This document shows positions 34,395 to 47,265 of a DNA stretch of 64,000 nt, one piece after another. The notes beneath the pieces are model-generated. The model was given only the letters and a program-made list of their open reading frames with translations, was not told where the DNA came from and ran no database searches. The DNA comes from Uranotaenia lowii. Lineage: Eukaryota > Arthropoda > Insecta > Diptera > Culicidae. A program made the translations under genes and the position numbers. How positions within the stretch are numbered: the first letter of the stretch is position 1; each line of letters begins with the position of its first letter. The stretch covers positions 279,082,413-279,146,412 of the forward strand of contig NC_073692.1 of the NCBI RefSeq assembly GCF_029784155.1, read 5' to 3'.

Positions 34395-35380
34395 CACCAG
34401 TTAATTTTAAATTTACAAACTATGCGATTTTCACCCTACTTAGAAAATGGGGTTTATTGCAACAACCTTTGTTTTTAATGAAAAATCAAATGAAAAAGTT
34501 TGAAAAGTTATAGTTTTTGATATATTTGTGATTTTGTTACGCATAAAGCATGATCTTCAGCTATTTTTGATTTTGTTCGAATTAAAATTTATATTTTTTT
34601 TTGTCAATGATTTTTTTTAAGAGAAAGCATAAAGGTGCTGTATACATTTAGGGCTCAAAAATACTACAATAAAATTAAAAGTCATATTCCAGCATATGGA
34701 AACAAGATATAAACAGACTGGTAATGGAATTTTAAAAATATTTATTTTAAAAAAATAAATGATTGCCCGAAAAATATTCATACACCAACAGTGTTGATGT
34801 AGGATAATAAGTTCCATATAAAGTTTGTAGGTAATACTACTAAGTCAATCCGTCACATCGTGTAAAGTTTTTAACGGCACCAAAAATGTAAAAATTTCAA
34901 TTTTTCGAATTTTCTATGAGAATTAATAACTTCATAAAACACTCTCACGATGTGAGAAACTATGGTATCATCGTTTTGTTATCATTAAATGATAATGTAA
35001 ATTAAATGATTTTATTAAATTATATTAAAATAAAAGTTAAATAAGTGTTGTAGTACACAAATGTTACATCGAACCATGCTGTTGCATGATGCTCTGTTTG
35101 ACTGTACTTATTTGTATCCATTACAATGAATTTTCTACTTTTGAAATATAATAACTTTATCCATTGAAAAAGTAATAGTTTGAATTTTAATAAGCTCAAC
35201 GTCCACAACTTTCTTCAAAACTAGTGTAAAGAGTTATTGTGTAGGATTTGAATAGTCCTTATTTCCCCATTCATATTCCAAAAACATTGTAAAATTTATA
35301 AAAAGGTGAGTTTTGAGATTTTTCTCATTAAAGTATTAAAAAAACAGACCCATATGCAAAATCAGGAACAAACAGTGTAA
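34395..35380. other. Right-hand interior of the split DNA element, non-coding
   Basis: AT-rich sequence between the RTE and the right subterminal repeats. A 66-residue minus frame (34817-34617) has no features. Confidence 0.4.
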
Positions 35381-35673
35381 TATTGGGTAAGCTGATACAT
35401 TTTTCCTCATGTGTTAACATTAGGAACACCCATATGTTAACATTAGGAACAATTAGTGCCAAATTAGGAACACCGACATACTTTATAAAACATGATATTT
35501 TTCGTAAATTAAGGCGTGAAATGATTGTTTCAAACCAAAACAGAGTTCAGAAAAAAATTTGGAACTTAGTTACCAAAAAATTGTATATCTAAGTATTAAA
35601 GATTCGGCGCAATAATATCAAATCTAAAAACCTCTGACAAACTATAGCGAAATTAGGCTCATTTACCCTACTG

Positions 35674-36199
35674 TTTTTATTTCAATCCAGTCCCTTAAAT
35701 AATTTGTTCACGTAAAAATAAATGACACATGATTCATTTTGCGACCTGTAAAATTACGGTTAATGTCCTGCTCCTTCTTGTTACAGGATATTCAGAATAA
35801 TATTCGCTTGTTGCTCAATCACGATTTGGCAACGATTTTATCCAATGTGAAGATTTTTTCTTCACAATGACTCCGGAAACTGATTTCTACTTTATTACAA
35901 CTTTGAACTTGATAACAACATTTTCCGGAACTAGATTTGTATTTCACATTATCGTTTCCTAAGTTACCATGCGTATTTTTTCAAATATGTCTTTATTAGT
36001 CTTTTGATCATTACATTCAAGTTATATTATTAAAGTTAATTAAGTGTTCAGATCAATTATGATCAGTTCAACACTTTGATTCAGTAAATTCTTAACATTG
36101 TTTATTTGACTTAAATTTTATATCAATGAAGTTTTTGATGTATTGGAGAATATCCTGTAGAGCAAAAAAAATTATAAATTCAAGCCTAAATCCTAAAAA
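35674..36199. other. AT-rich spacer, nothing recognised
   Basis: Probably includes the 3-prime UTR of the adjacent Juan-like element toward its right end (about 36130-36199). Confidence 0.35.
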
Positions 36200-36209
36200 C
36201 TAACTTAAT

Positions 36210-38790
36210 TGTAAAGAGAACAAATCTCTGCGATCGATTTTCCTCTGAAGTTAGAGATGATTATTTGTTGGCCATCTCTTCGATCGATTAAATGCCCGCA
36301 ATCCGATGAAGATCTTCGGTGCTGTGCCAAGGTGGAAGCCGCAAAATCATTTTCAGAACCTTGTTCTGAATCCTCTGGATGGCTTTCTTCCTCGTCGCGC
36401 AGCAGCTAGACCAAATCGGAACTGCATCTATTATCGCTGGTCGGAACACCTGTTTGTAGAAAAGCATCTTATTTTGCAAGCACAACTTGGAATTCCTGTT
36501 GATGAGAGAATAAAGAGATTTAGTGTATTTATTACATTTCGATTGAATATCTTAAATGTGATTTTTAAAAGAAAGATTCCGATCAAGTGTGAGTTCCAAG
36601 TACTTCACGTGATCAGAAAATTTTAATGAAACCCTATTAATAGTTAAGGAACGATTTTCATTAGGTTTTAAAAAATTTGCTCTTGGCTTATGGGGAAATA
36701 AAATAAGTTGAGTTTTGGAAGCGTTAGGAGAAATTTTCCACATTTTACCACCCGTAAGTTTCGACTTTTGGCTGAAAGCAAAGTATCATCAGCAAATAAT
36801 CTCCTACCTTTTCCTTCTGGTACATCAGGAAGATCAGAAGTAAAAATATTGTATTAAATTGGCCCAAATATACTGCCCTGAGGGACCCCAGCTTTATTGG
36901 GTGTCCTTTCAGAGCATGAATTTTGGTAGCTTACTTGTAAGGTTTGGCTAGTCAAATAATTTTGAATAATTTTAGTGAGATATAGAGGAAAATCAAATCG
37001 AGCTAATTTAGCTACTAAACCTTTGTGCCAAACACTATCAAAAGCTTTTTCAATATCTAGAAGAGCAACACCAGTTGAATAACTTTCATATTTGCTAGCG
37101 TTAATCATTTTAGTTACACTCAATGTCCATGATGAAAACCAAATTGTTCATCAGAGAAATTGGATTCTGATTAATGTGAAACATCATTCTATTCAAAATA
37201 ACTCTCTCAAATAGTTTACTTAAAGAAAGAAGCAAACTAATTGGTCGGTAACTTGAAGGCTCTGAAGCACTTTTTCCTGGTTTCAAAATTGGAGTTACTT
37301 TGGCATTTTTCCATTTATTGGGAAAATAAGCCAAGTGAAAACATTTGTTGAAGATTTTACCTAAAAAATTGGAAGTGCTTTCAGGCAACTTTTTAATAAG
37401 AATATAGAAAATCCCATCTTCCCCCGGAGCTTTAATAGTTTCAAATTTTTTGAAAATCAATTAAAATTCATCAATATATGTTTCACAAGAACTTTCAAAT
37501 ACATTTTGCTTAGAAAGAATATCATCAAATTCAATGGAAATTTGAGCATCAATAGGACTTACAACGTTTAAATTAATATCATGAGCAGACTCAAATTGTT
37601 GGGCTAATTTTTTAGCTTATTCTGCGTTAGTCAAAAGGAGCTTATCTCCATTTTTCAAAGTAGGAATTGGCTTCTGGGGCTTTTTCAAAACTTTAGATAA
37701 TTTCCAAAATGACTTTGAGTAGGGTTTTATGTCCTCTACTGCTTTTGCAAAATTTTCATTGCGAATAGAATTTAAACGACGTTTGATCTTTTTTTCAAGG
37801 TCGCAATACATAAATTTCAAATAAGGATCCCTAGTACGTTGATATTGGCTTCGACGAATGTTTTTCAGTCGTATCAAAAACTGAAGATCATCATCGATCA
37901 AAGGTTGATAAATTTTTGTTTAACTTGAGGTATTGAAGCGGCTTTAGCATTGACTATTGAAGTTGTCAAATTTTCTACAGCCAAATCAATATCTTCTATT
38001 GAATTCAGTGGAACGTTTACATCTAAATGACGTTCAATAAAATTTGTATATCGCTCCCAGTCAGCTTTTTGAAAGTTAAAAGTTGATTTTAAAGGGGTTT
38101 CAATGGGACTTTGGGATAAAAAAAAAGTTACTGGAAGGTGGTCTGAATCAATGTCCGCATGAGTAACTAATTGACTACAATGCTCGCCTAAATCCGTTAG
38201 AACCAAATAAATTGTGGAAGGATTTCTTATTGAAGAAAAACAAGTATGCCCATTAGGATATTCAACAGTATAATAACCTGCAGAGCAGTCATTAAATAAA
38301 ATATTCCCATTTGAATTTGATGAAATATTATTCCAAGATCGGTGTTTTGCATTAAAGTCACCAATAATAAAAAATTTAGATTTGTTTCTGGTGAGTTTTT
38401 GTAAATCTCCCTTCAAAAAAATTTTCTGTTCACCGCTACATTGAAAACGCAAATATGCGGCAATAATTATAATTTACCCCATGGACGTTTCTAATTCAAT
38501 TCCAATTGTTTCTAAGACTTCTGTATTGAAAGAAGGAAGAAGTCTTAATTTGAGACGGCTATTGATGACAATAGCTACACCCCCACCTTGTCGATCAAGT
38601 CGATCATTTTGCAAAGCTTAAAAGAAAGCATTGCTTTTCAAGTTATTTTCTGGCTTTAAAAAAAGTTTCAGCGATGGCAGCAATATGTATGAGTTTTCAA
38701 AAATAAAAAGAACTCATCTTGGTTAGCCAGCAAAAATCGAGCGTTCCAATTCATAGAATTTAAAAATCTATTTAGATCCATGAGGGATTC
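36210..38790 (-). pseudogene. Endonuclease-RT ORF2 of the Juan-like element
   Basis: Endonuclease: NSMNWNAR near 38760 (shifted frames), IIGDFNAKHRSWN and HADIDSDHLPVTFFLS in frame 38452-37898. Linker: IRRSQYQRTRDP...FWKLSKVLKKPQKPIPTL (37901-37617). RT: KAPGEDGIFYILIKKLP, AKVTPILKPGKS, SSYRPISLL (37460-37110); GVALLDIEKAFDSVWHKGL and KAGVPQGSIFGPI (37123-36854). The FADD box is in a damaged stretch near 36790. The C-terminus has FRPAIIDAVPIWSSC and AIQRIQNKVLKMILRLP (36485-36288). At least five frameshifts and several stops make it non-functional. Confidence 0.8.
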
Positions 38791-38899
38791 GTAAAGTCAT
38801 AATAATTTTGTTAGAATAATTAAATGAAGTTTTGAAAGCTTCAAACATTGAATTTGCTTTCAACATAAATTGTATTATTTCCATTAAATTTTGATGCAA

Positions 38900-40040
38900 A
38901 AATTTTATTTTTTCCTCAGTAATCTCACCCAAATCGACAAAATTGTTAGGATCAAAAAATGAAGCAGAAGAACATATATTTGAATTTCAGGGACTTTCCC
39001 AAGCCTTCGCATGTACGTTGAGACTTGGTTTTTTCCCATTAGTTTTATCCGAAGCAGGCAACCCATTTTCAACCACCTTTGAGAACGTTAAACAACGAGT
39101 CTGTGGCGCTGAATCAGCACAGGTAACATTAAAATCATTTCGAGCATTACCAAGACGTGATTCGAAGGCTGACCGCGAACAGGCAGATTGTTTGCCGGCC
39201 TGACATGTGAAGGCGAAAAAGAGGGAGGAGGAGAAGAAACTTTTCTGACAACTTTGGGATTTTTCCTAGAAGCAATAATTCTTGCCCTAACGGGACAGTC
39301 TATTGAATTGAAGGAATGATTACCTGCGCAATTCGCACACTTGAAAAATTCTATTTGTGGTTTATCACCACCAAAACAGCATTTAGATTTTTCATGATCA
39401 AATGAGCCGCAAAGCATGCATCTGGCATTCATTCTACAATTTTTAGTGCCATGACAAAAAGCTTGACAACCACGAAATTGTGTAATATTTTGAAGAAAAC
39501 TGGTAGAAGATTTTCGAAAAGGTTAAAATTTGACTCGACAATTAAACATAAGACGAGCGTTTCAAGAATTTGCAAATTATTAACCTGATCCTTTTAAAAA
39601 TGGATCAAACAAAGCTCAGGAGCAAAACCAACACTACTGATATTATTCGTTTTGGTTTTTTTCTTCATTTGAATTACTTAAATTCGAGAAAAACCTAACA
39701 AAAAATTCAATTCGGTTGTGATTTCATCCGGTGTCTGCTCACCGGTGAGACCACGAAGTACAACTTTAAAAGGACGATCACTTTTAGTGTCGTACGTAAA
39801 AGATTAATGTTTTTTATTATTCAAATAATATGAAATTGTTTTGATATCGTTAAAAAATTCCGCCAATATACGAGCCGTTCCTCTTCGACCCATCTGGAAA
39901 GAAATCTTCACATCCTTGACGAAAGTGACGATTTTTTTTTTCGAAAGGCATTGAAGTCAGGCATCGTGACCGTAATTGGTGCAACCTTTTCGTTTTTAAG
40001 AGTATACGAAGAAGAAGCCCAGACAACCATTTGGTGGGTA
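38900..40040 (-). pseudogene. Gag-like ORF1 of the Juan-like element
   Basis: Frame 39432-39088 carries zinc-knuckle cysteines: CMLCGSFDHEKSKC followed by CANCAGNHSFNSIDC, the paired CCHC arrangement of Jockey-clade gag proteins that bind element RNA. N-terminal gag sequence continues upstream in shifted frames (PITVTMPDFNAFRKK near 39960; ISFQMGRRGTARILAEFF near 39870). Stops and shifts break it several times. Confidence 0.7.
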
Positions 40041-41659
40041 TTTCGAATTTGCAACGCAAATATACATGCAAATATACCTGTAAACATATCGTATATAATG
40101 TAGCAAAACCAGTATATACGTATCATTTTGGAGGCCATATAGGTACATTAGCAAACATATTCTTGATTTGGATTGTATTAAATTACGATTTGCACGACTT
40201 GTCATGCGCATCATTTACGACTACCCTGATTCTTTCTGGAATATACTATGACAATTTACATTATCATATAGATGATTGAGCTTGACACGACATTTTTAGT
40301 AACAATATGGAAAGTTTGACGACTTATTTGGTCGTCTTTTGCGACTTGAGTCAGGGCTCTCATTTTCCGTCAGTTGAATAAAAATAAGATTAGTATTTTT
40401 TTTATACTTTAAACCAATCAGTTTATTCATCCATAAAAATAATAAAAATGAGATTATTTCATAGAAATGCAATTTTTGCTGTCAAATTCAAGTTTATATC
40501 GTACAAGTTTATTATTTGCCAGATTTCTGATTTTATTGTTAGTACCTGGACTTGATCCCCTGACCATACGATCTGCAGCTCATGATGGTTCCTCGAAGCT
40601 AAGGGATATATAAATTCAAGAGGATTTGCTTCAAAGGCATTAAACCAAAAGCAAATCGTATATTTCTATAACTTAAATCTTTTAAATCGTAGAACACGTC
40701 ATCGATGATCTAAAAATAGACCAACATTTTAAAACCACCTTTAATTCGATTCCAATCATCGATGTCCCATTATCATAAACGATTTTATTGAACTTTTTTG
40801 TATTCTTTAACGATTGCCAGCAAATACGTTTTACGAAAATCAGACATGCGAATTAATTTGCAAAGGTATACGATTGCATGCACATTATTACGAATCAATG
40901 CAGTTATATACGTTTTTTATTTCGAATTATTTTATGCATAGCACGAAAAAATCTCTCAGTCACGGCTGATCACCGTATATCGGTCGTTCCACGGATTTTT
41001 TGCGAATTGTCGTACACAAAGGTCGAGTTCATATGTACATAAATACGAGTCTCTCTTCTTGTCGTAATAAAATCATGCAATGCTTTTAAATACGATAAAG
41101 AATATGCATGAACCGCACATTGTAGGTGCAGATATACGAAAATGGGTATAAATAACATTCTATACGATGTTATCTGAAAAGAAAATACGACTTCTGGTTG
41201 TCTGGGGAGGTTTCTTAGTACTCTTATCAGAATTAAAAATGAATATTCCTTTATCACCGATGTTATGAAGGACATGAAATGAGTTGGAAATTTCAACTTT
41301 TTTGGGCGATTGACCTGGATTAGGTTCGGCAATCCGTTTTCTTCCGACTTTGACGCCGGCCGAAGGCTTCCCCGTGCTGGAAAGAAAAGAGAAAAATTTT
41401 AATAAAGGAAAATGAGAATAATGTTAGCACTGAAAAGTGCGGATTGAAAAACAGGTAAGAATACAATAAAAAGTGTAAAATGTTCAAGCAGTTACACAGC
41501 AACGATACGATGCTTCGGCGTACGTGTTGACGGCTCAACGATACAGATGGAAGTGATAAGACCTTATTTTGTTTCAAGAACAACACTTTAACTTTTTACA
41601 GTTGCTAGCGAAACCAAACTCGTGAGAAGTAAGCAAGAAACAGATTTTTTTTCATATCA
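40041..41659. other. AT-rich sequence with recurrent tatacg/tacgaaaa words
   Basis: Words such as atatacg, ttacgaaaa and tacgaatc are over-represented from 40060 to 41200, suggesting decayed satellite-like sequence. Minus frames of 120 (41332-40970) and 88 residues show no domain or signal I can support. Confidence 0.35.
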
Positions 41660-41856
41660 ATTTTAAAGTTCCAAAAATGTAGAAACAGAAACCAATAAAA
41701 CTTGAGTTGAGTAAAGGCTGAATTTGTTTAAGAATAAAGTTTCATGGACCTTGAAATATTATTTTCAATCAGCCAAAAAGCTCCGTGGAACTTTTGTACT
41801 CTATGTGAACTTATGGGGTCGTTCCTTAAGTGATATCGGAAATTTTGGTTGCTTGG
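41660..41856 (-). repeat. Partial inverted copy of the 2-bp-TSD element
   Basis: Reverse complement of the left ~200 bp of the element at 9972: shares gtagaaacagaaaccaa, ggaacttttgtac, cgttccttaagtgatat and the terminal ttttggttgcttgg. The other end is missing. Confidence 0.75.
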
Positions 41857-43720
41857 TATTTATTGTGTTGTTTTGTTGTGAAAACATCCTAAAAATGATG
41901 TAATATTTATTATTTTCTAGCAGAAAAGCTTTTAGAACCTAGGTTTAATTATTAAGAAAAAAAAGACCTGAAAATCCCTAACAAAGACGGATTCATTTTG
42001 AACCTACTCTATCACCATGAAAGATGAAAGCTCATGCGGCACAGTGCAATGCCCAGTTCCGGTGGCAATGCGCCCCTGATTTGTTTACAATCATTCGAAA
42101 AAAAAATTCTATAACATCACATAAGTGAGTGAGTGCACGACCTTGACTCAACACAGCACAGCTACCGAAGAACACAGTCAATGAATTGCGCCAGCCAGGC
42201 GGTCTCCTCATCTTGGACGAAGAGATGTGCGTTAATCGTCGACCGACAAAGACAATATTTTTTTTCACTTCACTTTCAGGGCCCGATAGCGTATTCGTTT
42301 GGTTCTCGGTACAATAAACCCCATATCAATGCACACAGTTCGTTGTTTTTGTGTTCTTTCTCCGAGGCGCACGAAATTCCCTAGCGAACAACTAGGTATG
42401 ACGCCTGGCCCCACGAGAGGAACGAACGATTCTGGGCATGGGCCAAAGTAATAGGTCAAGGTCATGTTTGTTGTGAAGCTGCAGTTTGTTTTGGTAGATT
42501 GCGATTGTCTACGTCCTAGATTGCTCTCGAAAGACTTAACCGTGCAAAGCTTTCGTAACATTCGAAGAATCCAAAAAACCTGAGTCTTTTAACAATTTCG
42601 CGACGGATTCAACCAGTTATGTCTCAACTGTGTGTCGTTTGGTGAAGTTTATTTCTGAGCGAGTCAGTATGATAAACTGTCATATGTGACTTTTGAAGTG
42701 ACTTATGGGGTTTATATATAAATGACCCAGATGATAACACCATCTGAAAAGTTTTATCATATGGGAAAGGTAAGCTAGTTCAGAAACAGGAAATTAAAAC
42801 AACTGGAATAGAAAGCTTAAATCCTAAAGGGATTTGTTTATTTTCTGTATCGATAACAATGTTTGAACTATGACAGCGTGGTTGACTGAATCAAGATACC
42901 GAGCAAATGTTTTCTAACCCCAACCAGTTATTGCCAGACCCAGACGTTGCTCGTCGTCGTCAGTGGAGCCGACTCTGTCCGTATGGAAAGAAGGGAAAAA
43001 CGCAGATAAAGCCGCTTATTTCTGAGAAAACTTATACACCGACAAGTTGAATAAGCCAGTACGCTGCCGCCACCACACGACGACCAAGGGTAGGTTTTTT
43101 TGCGTTCACGTTCTGTTTTCGAAAGTTAACACCAGCAACGCCGATCTCCGCATAAAGATTGTCTGTCGGGCAAATCATTTCGATTGCACATTCATAGCTT
43201 TAATCGATATATTCCTGGACAGAGACAGAGAGTAGCCATCTGTGGACACATTTTTTTGCATCAAACTTTTATAAACAATGTATTAAACTTTGTAAAACTC
43301 TATACAAATTGATGCTTCAAAAACTTTGGACAGATAGAATAACTAGTCTCGTAATAGGACTTACACAGCTGAGCAGTAGAAGCGTTAACATATGAAACGT
43401 TTACCTGAGGGTGGCCAGCAATTTGAATTGAATTTGAATGTTTTAGAAATAATTTACAATTTTATTTTAGCAACAACAAATAAAATTCCTTACAATGTCA
43501 TCTCCACTGTCTGTAGAGAAAGTGATTAAAAACTAAGGGACAAAACACATTAGAAAATATTTTTAATTATTTTTTTTATCTGTTTTTTTCTTTAACCTTT
43601 TTCATGTCTCTTTATTTGTTTTTTTTTTCTGTTAGTTCCCATATCGTTTCTCTTGTTCTCTTGTCTTTCAGTTTTTTTTATTACTTCTATCTTTTCCTTC
43701 GGCCTTTTTGACCAATTCAA
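41857..43720. other. Largely unique sequence with a possible small promoter/exon
   Basis: 42010-43240 is more GC-balanced and non-repetitive. A TATA-like box (tttatatataaatg, 42710-42723) lies about 50 bp before ATGGGAAAG|GTAAGC, an ATG followed by a good splice donor (42761-42773), which could be a tiny first exon on the plus strand. No partner exon was identified. 43540-43720 is T-rich. Confidence 0.25.
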
Positions 43721-44680
43721 CACCCAAAATTCAGCCTCTGTGCCAATGGCGTGTAGTCAATTTCATAGCATCATTGGTACAAGAAGATAACGCGACCGGC
43801 ACTGATTCGATTTGCGCCCACCGGCATTAACCTCCCAGCGTAACCGAATTGCGTATGTCTGAATGAAACAAAATAAAAACGTTTTCGCGTCCCTCCCCAT
43901 CGCATCACAAGCCGAAGAAGGATAGAAATAAATACCGGCCAACACCAGGCAGCCAGCGAACCGAGCACTGTGCGTGTGAATGTAGCAAAAGCAACAACAA
44001 AAACATCCTTCTAATTCAATCCGCCGGCAAACACGGCTAAGCTGTGCGTGTGTATGTAGCAAAAGCAACAACAAAAACATTCCTTTAATTTACCGGCAAA
44101 CAACACCGGCCAAGCTGCCCGGCTTTAGCAGCTGTGTATATGTAGCGTGTGTATGTAATAGCAGGCAGTAAGCAAAGCACAGTTCTCATTCAATGGGTTT
44201 CCCGTTCCTTCACTCCCGTTCCCTTTCCCGTTTCCATCGCAAGACAAAGGAATGCATTGAAAGGAGGCCAAACGCCGGGAAGCCGCCGTTGTACGTTTTT
44301 TTTTGTGATTGATCGGTAACAGAAAGCCTATGACAAATATACCTCGTCCTGCATGAAGCTCGAATAGTACACTGGTTAGAATGTCGGACTGGCAAGACGA
44401 TACAATTGGTGATTTGAGTTCGATTCTTACTACAGCGCTGTGGTTTTAATTTTTATTTTCTTGTTTCTGGGATGAATTATCCAATAGGAAGGAAATCCCA
44501 TAAAATGTTTTTCTTGTTTCGCTTGAATGTAGTGGTCATCATTTTGGTTGGGAGCCGAGTCCTTATGCCAGTTACGGTTTTTCAAACATACCGTCTTCGG
44601 CACAGTGCACATTTCAGCGCATTATCGTCACAGAGATTTGCTAAAAAGGCATTGGATTTTTGCAACCTCTTCTATGGGTG
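43721..44680 (-). repeat. CACCC...GGGTG repeat, copy B (960 bp)
   Basis: Inverted relative to copy A and essentially identical to copy C: the three open frames it carries translate identically in B and C. The tRNA-like segment lies at 44358-44438 (plus). The flanking dinucleotide is AA on both sides. It is embedded in T-rich sequence. Confidence 0.8.
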
Positions 44681-44982
44681 AATATGTTCTTTTTCTGCTT
44701 CTCATTTTTATCGTATCTTTCTTATTCACTGCTCTATTCTTGTTTCCCTTCTCTGTAAAGTCTTTTGCCGTTTTAATCGCTCTATTGTTTCTTTTTTTTC
44801 TTCTCTTAATTTTTCTATGCTTATCGACTGCTCTATTCTATTTCTTGATCCTTTTAACAAACTCTCTCGTCTTTTTGCTTTCTTTTTGTCTTCTCCTATT
44901 TTTCCTCAATTACATTGCATTTTTATTATCCTTCTTGTTCGTACTTTTACCGTATTTTTTTATCTTTTATCTGAATTTTTAA

Positions 44983-45021
<39 letters not shown>

Positions 45022-45030
45022 CCTTTTCTC
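44681..45030 (+). repeat. Pyrimidine-rich tract ending in a (CT)n microsatellite
   Basis: T/C-biased sequence; 44994-45019 is about 12 uninterrupted CT units. The 144-residue hydrophobic frame here is produced by the base bias. Confidence 0.8.
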
Positions 45031-45677
45031 TCTCTGCAGGGCGTTCGATAAGTTCGAATACCAATTAAAATCACTACAATTGAAAATAAATTGACCAGAA
45101 TAAGAACTTATCACAAAGGAAAATCAATTTTAACTGATCAATCGCACCTTTTGTTTTGTTGAAATTTTACCTTAAACCAAAATAACGAGCTTTAGAGATT
45201 TCTCAAGCCCATAACGATTTTATATGGAGTCAAAATAGGTTTCCTGTATTTGTTTATTCTCGACAATTTGTATGAAGTAACGAAATTATCCAAGAGGGGG
45301 AATGGGTAATTTGATTTTCTGGTGTACACGGATATGTGTTATGCGGTTCAAAAAATCTTGACGAGGCAAGAAAAAAACACTCTGGGACCAAAAAAATCAA
45401 CCGTGGGAGAATAAAACTATGAAGCGAGTTGTTTTGTTGCCAATTGTTTTGAAAGTCAGCTTTGTACTGATTTTATACAGAAAATATCTTCTTTGTTTCA
45501 TAACTAAAAAAGTTATGGAAGAAAAACTTCCATGGTAGATTTTTCTTAGCTCCATAGTGACTTTTCCTTGTTTCGTCAAAATCTTTCGAACAGTGTGTTG
45601 CACATCCGTGTACATCAGAAAACCAAGTTTTATACATTTTTGCCCTATCTCGGAAGCGAAAGTTGTCGATGGCCAGA
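45031..45677. other. AT-rich spacer, nothing recognised
   Basis: Minus frames of 101 and 119 residues overlap this stretch and the RTE fragment; no protein features. Confidence 0.35.
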
Positions 45678-45780
45678 AGTGTAACCTGTACATGACACTC
45701 ATTAGACCGGTTGTTCTCTAAGGGCACGGAACGTGGATATTGCTCGAGAAAGTCCTGCGCACACTCGAAGAATTCGAGCA
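45678..45780 (+). pseudogene. Small RTE ORF2 fragment
   Basis: Plus-strand translation CNLYMTLIRPVVL-stop-GHGTWILLE matches the C-terminal part of the RTE ORF2 at 31041-34025 (CNLYMTLIRPVVLYGHETW), with the Tyr codon changed to TAA. Both ends are truncated. Confidence 0.8.
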
Positions 45781-46097
45781 ATTCTGATGCGATATATGTA
45801 GGAAAGAAGCAACCTGTGATACCGGGCTCCACTGTATCGATGTAGTGGATATACCATGGTCGAAGGGGAGAACAACATTGATGACAGACCGGATAACAAC
45901 AAGTGCAGGATTGGGTCGTTAAGTAAAATAGTGAGGATCTTTGTGTAACTTATTTCTGGTAAGTCCGAAGTACCACACAACCCAAGCAACCAAAAGTTTG
46001 GAAAACACTTAAGGAACGAACCCATAAGTTCACAAAAAGCTGCATAAAAGTTCTGTGGAACTTGTTTGCTGTTCAAAATACTATTTCGAGATGCATG

Positions 46098-47057
46098 CAC
46101 CCAAAATTCAGCCTCTGTGCCAATGGCGTGTAGTCAATTTCATAGCATCATTGGTACAAGAAGATAACGCGACCGGCACTGATTCGATTTGCGCCCACCG
46201 GCATTAACCTCCCAGCGTAACCGAATTGCGTATGTCTGAATGAAACAAAATAAAAACGTTTTCGCGTCCCTCCCCATCGCATCACAAGCCGAAGAAGGAT
46301 AGAAATAAATACCGGCCAACACCAGGCAGCCAGCGAACCGAGCACTGTGCGTGTGAATGTAGCAAAAGCAACAACAAAAACATCCTTCTAATTCAATCCG
46401 CCGGCAAACACGGCTAAGCTGTGCGTGTGTATGTAGCAAAAGCAACAACAAAAACATTCCTTTAATTTACCGGCAAACAACACCGGCCAAGCTGCCCGGC
46501 TTTAGCAGCTGTGTATATGTAGCGTGTGTATGTAATAGCAGGCAGTAAGCAAAGCACAGTTCTCATTCAATGGGTTTCCCGTTCCTTCACTCCCGTTCCC
46601 TTTCCCGTTTCCATCGCAAGACAAAGGAATGCATTGAAAGGAGGCCAAACGCCGGGAAGCCGCCGTTGTACGTTTTTTTTTGTGATTGATCGGTAACAGA
46701 AAGCCTATGACAAATATACCTCGTCCTGCATGAAGCTCGAATAGTACACTGGTTAGAATGTCGGACTGGCAAGACGATACAATTGGTGATTTGAGTTCGA
46801 TTCTTACTACAGCGCTGTGGTTTTAATTTTTATTTTCTTGTTTCTGGGATGAATTATCCAATAGGAAGGAAATCCCATAAAATGTTTTTCTTGTTTCGCT
46901 TGAATGTAGTGGTCATCATTTTGGTTGGGAGCCGAGTCCTTATGCCAGTTACGGTTTTTCAAACATACCGTCTTCGGCACAGTGCACATTTCAGCGCATT
47001 ATCGTCACAGAGATTTGCTAAAAAGGCATTGGATTTTTGCAACCTCTTCTATGGGTG
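46098..47057 (-). repeat. CACCC...GGGTG repeat, copy C (960 bp)
   Basis: Same orientation as copy B and practically identical. The tRNA-like segment lies at 46735-46815 (plus). Located inside copy 2 of the 2-bp-TSD element, so it is younger than that element. Confidence 0.8.
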
Positions 47058-47265
47058 TACAGCTCAATAGTTCGTAAAAAATCTCTGTTATACTCTTTTG
47101 TAAGCTTGAAAGTTTTTAATTAGTTCCAACGGGTGTTCAAAAGCAACTTTGCAATTTAGGAACTTTGAACAAGATTTAAAGGCTTAATTCTACATGTTTC
47201 GTACTTCGTTCAAAAACAAACACGTCGTTACTTGGGAAACGACAATGTGAAGTACACATTTATTG

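Larger units (their letters stand above)
30139..35673. mobile_element. Inverted-repeat DNA element with subterminal repeats, split by an RTE
   Basis: Ends CAGTAGGGTAAGTGTTCCTAAT (first 20: CAGTAGGGTAAGTGTTCCTA) and, on the minus strand at 35673, CAGTAGGGTAAATGAGCCTA. Motif TGTTCCTAAT or its complement recurs inside both ends: near 30151, 30528 and 30553 on the left, and 35402, 35420 and 35447 on the right, often beside GTTAACAT. Without the RTE it is about 2.16 kb, with no transposase frame. The flanks are T-rich, so no target duplication can be assigned. Confidence 0.55.
36200..40040 (-). mobile_element. Juan-like Jockey-clade retrotransposon, decayed
   Basis: Minus-strand remnants in order: gag-like ORF1 (40040-38900), endonuclease (38790-37900), linker, RT and C-terminus (37900-36210). 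All parts are present, so the copy was near full length, but it is broken by many frameshifts and stops. The gag knuckles and RT sequence resemble the mosquito Juan family. The upstream boundary lies near 40040, where an AT-rich tatac-rich sequence starts. Confidence 0.75.

Noticed and set aside
41320..41586. 88-residue minus-strand frame with a hydrophobic centre
   Set aside because: AT-driven Leu/Phe content and no partner exon or start signal; not supported as a gene.
44548..44982. 144-residue hydrophobic frame resembling a membrane protein
   Set aside because: The hydrophobic part is the pyrimidine-rich tract, whose T-rich codons give Leu/Phe/Ser. Half lies in repeat copy B.
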